Shown one piece after another: positions 63,402 through 64,000 of a DNA stretch of 64,000 nucleotides (its first letter is position 1; each line of letters opens with the position of its first letter). The DNA comes from Devosia sp. YIM 151766. GTDB taxonomy: Bacteria > Pseudomonadota > Alphaproteobacteria > Rhizobiales > Devosiaceae. A program made the position numbers and the translations under genes. Location: positions 2,046,001 to 2,110,000 of the forward strand of contig NZ_CP127251.1 of the NCBI RefSeq assembly GCF_030285925.1, in the 5' to 3' direction. Below the pieces are notes generated by a model that searched no databases, was not told the DNA's origin, and saw nothing but the letters and a program-made list of their open reading frames with translations.

Positions 63402-64000
63402 GGCCTTGCCTCGCCCAGCGCCAGATCGCGGAATTTCCGCGTCAGATTGGCGGTGATGCCCCAGATCACATGGCCGTCATGGTCGATCTGCCAGGTCGTA
63501 TATTCCTTGCCCGCCCGGCTGATGCGGAAGCGGCCATAAGCGGCCGGATCGAGTATCCGGCCCAGCGGCACTTCGAATACCGAATGCACCTCGCCCGGAT
63601 TGGGCACGAATGGTCCGCTCGGCGAGACCTCCGCCACCACCGGCGTGATGAGATAATTGGTGCCCGTATAATAAGTCGGCATATAGCCCAGAATGGAGGC
63701 ATCGCCGGGCGCCATGCCCACTTCCTCATTGGCCTCCCGCAAGGCCGCTGCGCCCGCGCCCCTGTCCTCGCGGTCCACCTTGCCGCCCGGAAAGGCCACC
63801 TGCCCCGAATGCGCCCGCAAATCCGGCGACCGCTCGGTGTAAAGTATGGTGTGCCCCTCCGGCCGCCGCACCAGGGCGATCAGCACCGCCGCCGGCACTG
63901 GCGGCCGCGAGAACGGCGTCAGCGGATCCCAGTCCGGCACCAGATCTTCGGCCGGCGCCAGCGGCGGCGGCCCGGGCAGCAGTCGCGTACTGAGCAGGTC
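63398..64000 (-). CDS. CoA pyrophosphatase, Nudix family (5' end outside window)
   Basis: The open frame runs unbroken to the window edge (upstream residues read DLLSTRLLPGPPPLAPAEDL), so the true start lies beyond 64000; GTG 63940 is internal. Nudix box GGKVDREDRGAGAAALREANEEVG preceded by RAHSGQVAFPGG, the NudL/CoAse signature. Cleaves CoA to 4'-phosphopantetheine and 3',5'-ADP. Overlaps cca by 4 nt. Confidence 0.92.
   Translation of the reverse strand, partial: DLLSTRLLPGPPPLAPAEDLVPDWDPLTPFSRPPVPAAVLIALVRRPEGHTILYTERSPDLRAHSGQVAFPGGKVDREDRGAGAAALREANEEVGMAPGDASILGYMPTYYTGTNYLITPVVAEVSPSGPFVPNPGEVHSVFEVPLGRILDPAAYGRFRISRAGKEYTTWQIDHDGHVIWGITANLTRKFRDLALGEARP

Overview
The window is a high-GC chromosomal segment from an alphaproteobacterium, most likely Hyphomicrobiales and close to Devosia or related Devosiaceae. 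This rests on gene order (carB, greA, trxB followed by an LsrB/VtlR-like LysR gene; uvrC-pgsA-moaD-moaE; BMFP-lgt-NDUFAF7-pgeF-prs), on alphaproteobacterial families (long-form UvrB, petABC, hemF, UbiK-like BMFP protein) and on the dispersed intergenic palindromes. Assignment to genus is inference. No phage, transposase, CRISPR array, rRNA or tRNA gene was recognised; this is core chromosome with small accessory patches.

Layout. 0-3 kb: motB, rpsU, a small three-gene operon of unknown function containing two paralogues, a cold-shock protein, DUF2200. 3.5-15.2 kb: carB, a flippase/GNAT/threonine-aldolase block, a second cold-shock gene, a PQQ-type sugar dehydrogenase, greA, trxB and its LysR neighbour. 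15.2-16.5 kb: a gene-free stretch holding four tandem small-RNA genes. 16.5-25.3 kb: an MFS exporter, an aminotransferase, a CBS protein, a DMT transporter, tdk-yciA, a secreted SH3 protein, a DoxX-like protein and a spermidine-synthase-like protein. 25.4-33.9 kb: uvrB, hemH, a DUF1007-NicO metal exporter fusion and regulators. 34-40.4 kb: SDR-uvrC, aroG with its own attenuator, pgsA-moaD-moaE. 40.3-46 kb: parDE, ilvE, a MarR regulator, proC-ybjN, then a repeat-rich intergenic region. 46-54.5 kb: lgt-NDUFAF7-pgeF, prs, a frameshifted YCII gene, rplY-pth, ychF and two MaoC genes. 54.7-64 kb: terC, apt, petABC, trmL, hemF, cca and a Nudix gene cut by the window edge.

The outstanding feature is 15534-16479. 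Four tandem non-coding units each have hairpin loops carrying the anti-Shine-Dalgarno-like motif CCUCCUCC(C), and each ends in its own intrinsic terminator. All four share one promoter layout: a GCATGGCTGACATG-type box, exactly 11 nt, an nTTG element, exactly 18 nt, then an AT-rich -10. They resemble the CcsR/'cuckoo' stress sRNAs known from Rhodobacter and other Alphaproteobacteria, but here they lack the DUF1127 host gene and appear to be four separate transcription units. A second clear regulatory find is the aroG leader at 37678-37810: a 24-residue peptide with FYWYFSY followed by an intrinsic terminator, i.e. attenuation by aromatic amino acids.

Functional themes include respiration and haem (petABC, hemH, hemF), DNA repair (uvrB, uvrC), nucleotide supply (carB, prs, tdk, apt), translation (rpsU, rplY, pth, trmL, cca, ychF), and redox and stress control (trxB, LysR, the sRNA cluster, two csp genes).
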